DNA of 64,000 bases, taken from assembly GCA_047967505.1 (NCBI GenBank), contig CM106541.1; one strand, 5' to 3'. Positions within the stretch are counted from its first letter, which is position 1. Each line of letters begins with the position of its first letter. Of the stretch, positions 53,634-59,600 are shown piece after piece. This stretch comes from Dipteris shenzhenensis (Eukaryota; Polypodiophyta; Polypodiopsida; Gleicheniales). Both the position numbers and the translations under genes were made by a program. The notes under the pieces are model-generated. The model had not been told where the DNA came from and ran no database searches. It was given only the letters and a program-made list of their open reading frames with translations.

Positions 53634-56600
53634 AGCTACAGATACCATCTCTACTACGTAATCACGAAGACAAACTAATTGTAGGTGTGGAAGTTTAAGT
53701 ATAATAAGAATCCTTGTCTTGCTGAATTTGGGTACTTTTTCTGAATGCGATCAAGGTAACATATAGACAGTGATTCAAAACCTGTGTCATGATGAGAAAT
53801 TTAGATCTGCAACTTCTTGAATACATGTTGGGTCTTACTCAAACATGTTGTTTTAATCGGAACACTAGAATGGAAGGGATGTTAAACCTAAGCTTTCTTT
53901 CAACAGAGTTGCTAAAGAAGTAAGTCTTATGCAAATTTGATGTGCTTTTTTTTTGTTACTCTGTTTGAATAGGGCATGCACTTGATATTCTTGCAAGAGT
54001 GCCATTATGGCAAAGTGGCTTGGACTACCGTCATGGGACAGGTCATGGAGTTGGTTCATACCTTAATGTTCATGAGGGTAGGCTTAACTTTTCAATCCTG
54101 AGTTACGGTTCAATTTTATTGGAACTGTGCGTATAACGTTTTACAATGTGTTTACTATCTAACAAATGCTCGATGCTGAGTCCATGTTGTTTTGATCAAT
54201 TTATGTTTTATAAATACGTGATTCAGGCCCACATTTGATCAGCTTCAGACCACAGGCTCGAAATGTTGCTCTTCAGGCTTCAATGACAGTCACTGATGGT
54301 TATTTTTCTGAACTCTGGCCTATGCTGTCTTTTGTCCAGAATTTCCAATGATAAGAAAGCTCATGACTTTTTGTCTCACTTTTCCGGTAAGGAAGCTCTT
54401 AATTTCCCACTTGTCGTAGTCCTCTTTTCTCTTCATGGAAGAAAATTGAAGGGTGGACTGATTTGGGTATGGTATTGTAAGAGTTTGGGCCAAGTTTTAC
54501 ATGAGATAGAGTTGGGTATCAGATGAGAACTAATATTAAACACACATCATTTATCCTTGTCATTTACAGTGATAGGTTATCAACATAGGGAATGAAAATG
54601 TTGCTGTGGGAGGACACATGTCTTCAGAATAGGGTGCTTTTAATTTGAGGGGAAATGGAAGGATGGAAGAATGACTAAAATACCCAAAGCATTGCTACAA
54701 GGCAGATACATGTGGCACAAGATGATAAAATTTAGAATGTTACATGTTGGCGACAATTTACAAGTCATATTTAAAATTTTAGGGCAACAATTGAAATACA
54801 TTGTCCGAAGCAAGAACAATGCAAACACATCACTTCCCTAGACCCCTTGTTATTTGTTGCTTATCTCATGCATAAAGACAATGTCACATGCCTAGAGATG
54901 GATTACAGGCAATGGTAGTAGTACTTGACTATGAACAGTATATGGGAGTGGCCTTGTTCTGTGAATTGCAGGCTTACTCATCAATCACATCAACCGCAAG
55001 TGGTTTTGTTTGCTATCATGTCTCCAATTCGCTGGATGAGAGAGTAATTGTTGGTCTTTTCTTACTCCACAAACTATGCAAGTATTACACAAAGAAACAA
55101 GAACATTGTCATCACATTTCCTAAATGTGAGCACTGCATACTAAATTACATGCTGCAGAACTTTTTGGGGTTCCTGTCGATGAGGGACTCGTGGCCAAGT
55201 GCAGAAACTGACAGAGAATACAGTAGCATGTGCAATCTCATGTTTGGTATGGCACTACCAATCTTCCTATCTAGAAGAAGAATTTTGTGCCACTACCAAC
55301 CGATTGAGGATCCTAATGGTGGGCATTTTGGCAACAGGAGGAAATGTTAATGCTAATGCTGATGCACAATGGATGTCAGGGTAGTCCTCAAAGAAGTCCT
55401 TGTCTAGCTCTTCCACTTTGTTTGAACGACATGCTGTGTCACGCCCCTTGACAGGCATCCTATGCTTGAAGTCATGCCAATGAATATGCTCGGGCACCAA
55501 GACTTTTACATTGTAACTCTTTCTATTAGAATGATAGATTTTGAAAAGCTTTGGCCATTTGCAAACATCAGGTCTATAAAAGTCAGACGTTAGAAATCAA
55601 TAGTATTGTATTGAACTTATGTCTAATTCTTTAGGCTATTATGTTGTTATTTGGCATTTGTGGTGTAGTAGTTATGTGTAGATCTTGGACTTATGTTTTA
55701 TGTGTGACGATGAGTGCCGGGAGACAAGATCTCACCTCATACGGGAGCAGGCTTTGGGACACTTGACGAGGTCTGAGGCATAGCGGGTTTCACGACGTTA
55801 GAGACGGGCGTTCCTCTCACATAGAATGGATAAGGTGATTCGATCTTTTCGAGGAGGTGATCCCACCTTTGCATGGGTACTCTTATCCGAGGGGAAGCCG
55901 CCTATTCCCATCACAGGCCTAGATGTATGGCCCACCTATGCGACGTCCCTTTATGACGTTGATAGGACAAAACCTGTATCAAGTTTTTGAGCACTGTATA
56001 TAGCTGTGGGTAGGCACATAGTAGTACACATCTAGGGTAGGTGTGGGCTTTTGGCATTTGTGGATTTTTCTTTCACAAGCATGATGGACTGATGTATAGT
56101 TTTTTTGAGACAATAAAGTATGTTTTGCAGGGACTTCATGGGAAATGATGAAATTGCAATGTGGTTGTACCAGACTTTCAAAGCAAGGGTGTCCAGTGTG
56201 TGGTCAAGTGAAATGTTTTTGGGGTCATGTAAAGTCAAGTCATGAAGGGTTTTTTTAATATTTTCCTGAGTCAATGTGCACTTGCATGTTACAGGAATTT
56301 GATGTGTTCTGGTGTCCATGTCAAGGGGCTTTTCATGTGGGTGTACCGGGGTGCTTGCAAGCTTTAATGTGCATGCTAATGTGTGGGAATTGTGTGACTA
56401 AAGGTCCAAAATGTGCATTTAATGTGCCTTGGGGGTATTTGCATTTTTTAATGGAAGAGTGGTAAATTCTACGTGATGACGTGGCTGGAAAATCTAGAAG
56501 GGAATGTATGCATGCAAGGTGGCTACGTGATCAAGAAAAGGGGATGCTCTGGCTGAAGAGTGGGCTGATACGTGGGATGGCGGCTACTGGAGAGTGCTGG

Positions 56601-59600
56601 AAAACGTTGATGAAGAAAGAGAGATGGAGATGGAGGGGAGGGAGCGGGGAAGGAGAGAGGAGAATCTGCTGATCGATGAACGGATGGTTGACGGGCTCCA
56701 AATCATTGTACAAGAGCAGTGCGTCAGGGTGTAGAGGGCTGTGACAATCTGAAAGAGCGATTGGGCTGTGTAGGGGCTGTCAAGGGGGTGTGATGATCTG
56801 AAAAGAAATAACACAGGGCTGACGATTAGCTGAGCGGAGAGCTAATGGGCTGATTGACATGAAGTGCGGGTTGCTTATTTTTTTGGGCTGTGGGTTTGTT
56901 ACCTTTAATCACGCACAAGTGTGCAGGCTGCGTGGGGGAGCTTAGCTGGAACAGAAGATAGAGTGGGAGTTGTCGCTGCTGGAAGCACTCGTGATGTGGC
57001 TGCTTACAATTCTGAGTATGACGTACAGCTTGTGTGCAAATGCAATAGCGACTGAACGAAAGTCATGATAGGGACTTTAATCGTTGAGGTTTTAGGAATC
57101 TATAGGTGGAGGGGATGACCCGATAGATTAGCATTCTTGGGGGTCCTTTGTGCATGAGGATTCCGTACGAGAAGCATAAGTACGAGCTGTTTATCATATA
57201 CAAGTTGCTGGAAGGAGGTGTTGTAGATACATCATGTGTGGTTGATCTGTTGTACAAAGAACGAGTGTGTGTGAACTCTTGGTTGACACAGAGCTACAAA
57301 AAGTCAAAGCCTTCTTTCCCCTCTTTCAAAGAGTCTGTGTTCCTATGTGTGTGTTCTAGTTAGATTGTGTGGGAGATTAACTTGTTATTTGTGTGCTCTG
57401 GATATCTGCTCTGGAACTTGGTTCATAAGCTCATCATCTACGAGCCCACATTGCAGTTGATCCCTATGAAGTCTCAACTATCTGACGTGGAGAAGTACAT
57501 GATTCCTGGTTGTTTTTCCTCTTTTTTCCTTATCAACGTCCCGGATTAGGCATCACCCGATATGTCTACCGTCCCCTAACCCACCACTTGTATCCTATTC
57601 ACTGCACAAAACGTGCAGGCTGCATATACGCCGGCTCCACAACCGGAGAGCCCAAGACCATGAGGGACTTCGGGCTGAGCAGTTCGCATCATGGACAGGA
57701 GTTCCTAGCCCTGATCCTAGCAAAGATTTTCAGCCATGCTATATGTCATGGCTTCCCTCCTGCTTGGAGTATCGCTACCATTGTGCCGATACAAAAAGAA
57801 GAAGATCCCATGGATATTGGAAACCACCGCACTCTCATGATTGGTCATATACTGGCCAAGGTTTATGGGTTGGTACTAGAGAGAGAGCTACACAGAGACA
57901 CACGGGAAGCGAGCATTGGGACAGGCTGGTTTCCGAGGAAAGGCTGGTTTTGCCATATCTTCAGTTTGAGAGTAGTGATTGAGGAGGCGAGATCGAGATC
58001 TCAGAAAGTCTATGCCTCTTTTGTAGACTCGGAAGGCATCTGGCACAGTCCCATGATCTAGCATGACCATGCGACTTCAAGAGATGTAGATTCCAAATGC
58101 CATGATTTGGGGGGTGATGATTCACTGTGAGTCAGTGAGAGGGAGAGTACGTTGCCCATGGAGGCATGCCATATTGGGTGGAGAGCATGATAAGAGTGGA
58201 ACAGGGATGCCCGCTTTCACATACGCTATCTGGGCTCTATATCGATGAGATCACGATGTCCATTGACCGCCTGGGAGGCAAGGATCACGGCTGGCTGATC
58301 TCATGATACATATACTATTGTATGTGGAGGATATAGTTCTCCAATCCTCCTCAGCAGTAGGTTTTCAGATACATCTAGATGCCCTAGAGGTGTTCTGTAG
58401 AGAGAGAGACTTCACTGTTAACCTTGGCAAAACCAAGGTTATGATTTTTAACACCTCGCGGCCAATACTTCATCGACATAGCTTCACCTACCAAGGAGAG
58501 CATGTGGAGATTGTGCAGTCCTACACCTACTTAGGGGCCAGTCTTCACGATGGTAAAAGATTTGTGTAATGAAGCACCATGTATCCTTCCAAATTTTTTC
58601 TGAAAGATTAGGTCGCAACCTCCCTCAACTCTATGCATATCCAGGCTGTTATGAGCAGTAGCGAGGCAATTCCTCCTCCAATGCAGTCCACATCTTGTGC
58701 TCCACTGTGAAGCTCATGAATGAGGATCACAACGACGAGCTATTGAAAAAGTTGCATAAGTGGTATGAATCCTCCACTGATTTGCAGATTGAACCTCTTC
58801 TTGCTTTAGATCGCTTAGGGGTGACCAAAGCTCAAAGCAATCGAATGTTGATATGAAATTTGCAAACCATTTCAGGTGTCCAGAAATGCCACCTCTAGGC
58901 ACTATGCTACAAAGTCCTCGTCAACCAGTTGCCCTCATCAGCTGAAATAGGCATACGACTTGAGAAGAAGATAATGATAGCATGCTTGGCACATTCATGT
59001 ACTGGGTCAACTATTTCATTAACCTCCACCATAATTCCAACAGTGGGAGGAGCATCTTTCCAATCCCTACGTGTGTCTTCAAAACCTTCATGCATAACAT
59101 CAAACACCAACTGTGCCTCTTGAGAGATGTAGACAGGGTTGTCCTGACCCAAAGCCTACATCAGCTTCTTGTTTTTACAAACCAAGGTAAAGTATATGGA
59201 CAACTATGGACAGCGAATATGAACAAAAACCCCAGCAATAAACATGCCATAAAAGGACTATCAGAAACTCGGGATAATTTCTGAGGTAAGAGGTTGGAAA
59301 AAGAGGAGAAACAGCAAAACCCCCCCACAAAAAGGAGAATATGGGCAGAGATGAAAATCGGAGGGTAAGAGGGGTAACGCTGCAGAAAGGGAAGGCAAAA
59401 TGAAACTATTGACAGGCGTCTTCAGTAACCACACAAAGGCAAAGAGGAAAACTCCCAAACAGCACGCGAAACGAGAAGAGGTCAGAGAGCAGCAAGTGGC
59501 AAAACCTACAGCGGCTGCAAGAGACCTGCATACAACCCGAAAATGCCCTGGAAGACCCCAAAATGACCTCGGAAGGTAGTTACAGGCTCACGAGCAAGAA

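Noticed and set aside
55690-55990. GC-richer block that looked like a structured RNA or rRNA piece
   Set aside because: No match to rRNA, tRNA or snRNA motifs that I can recognise, no clear cloverleaf and no box A/B promoter.
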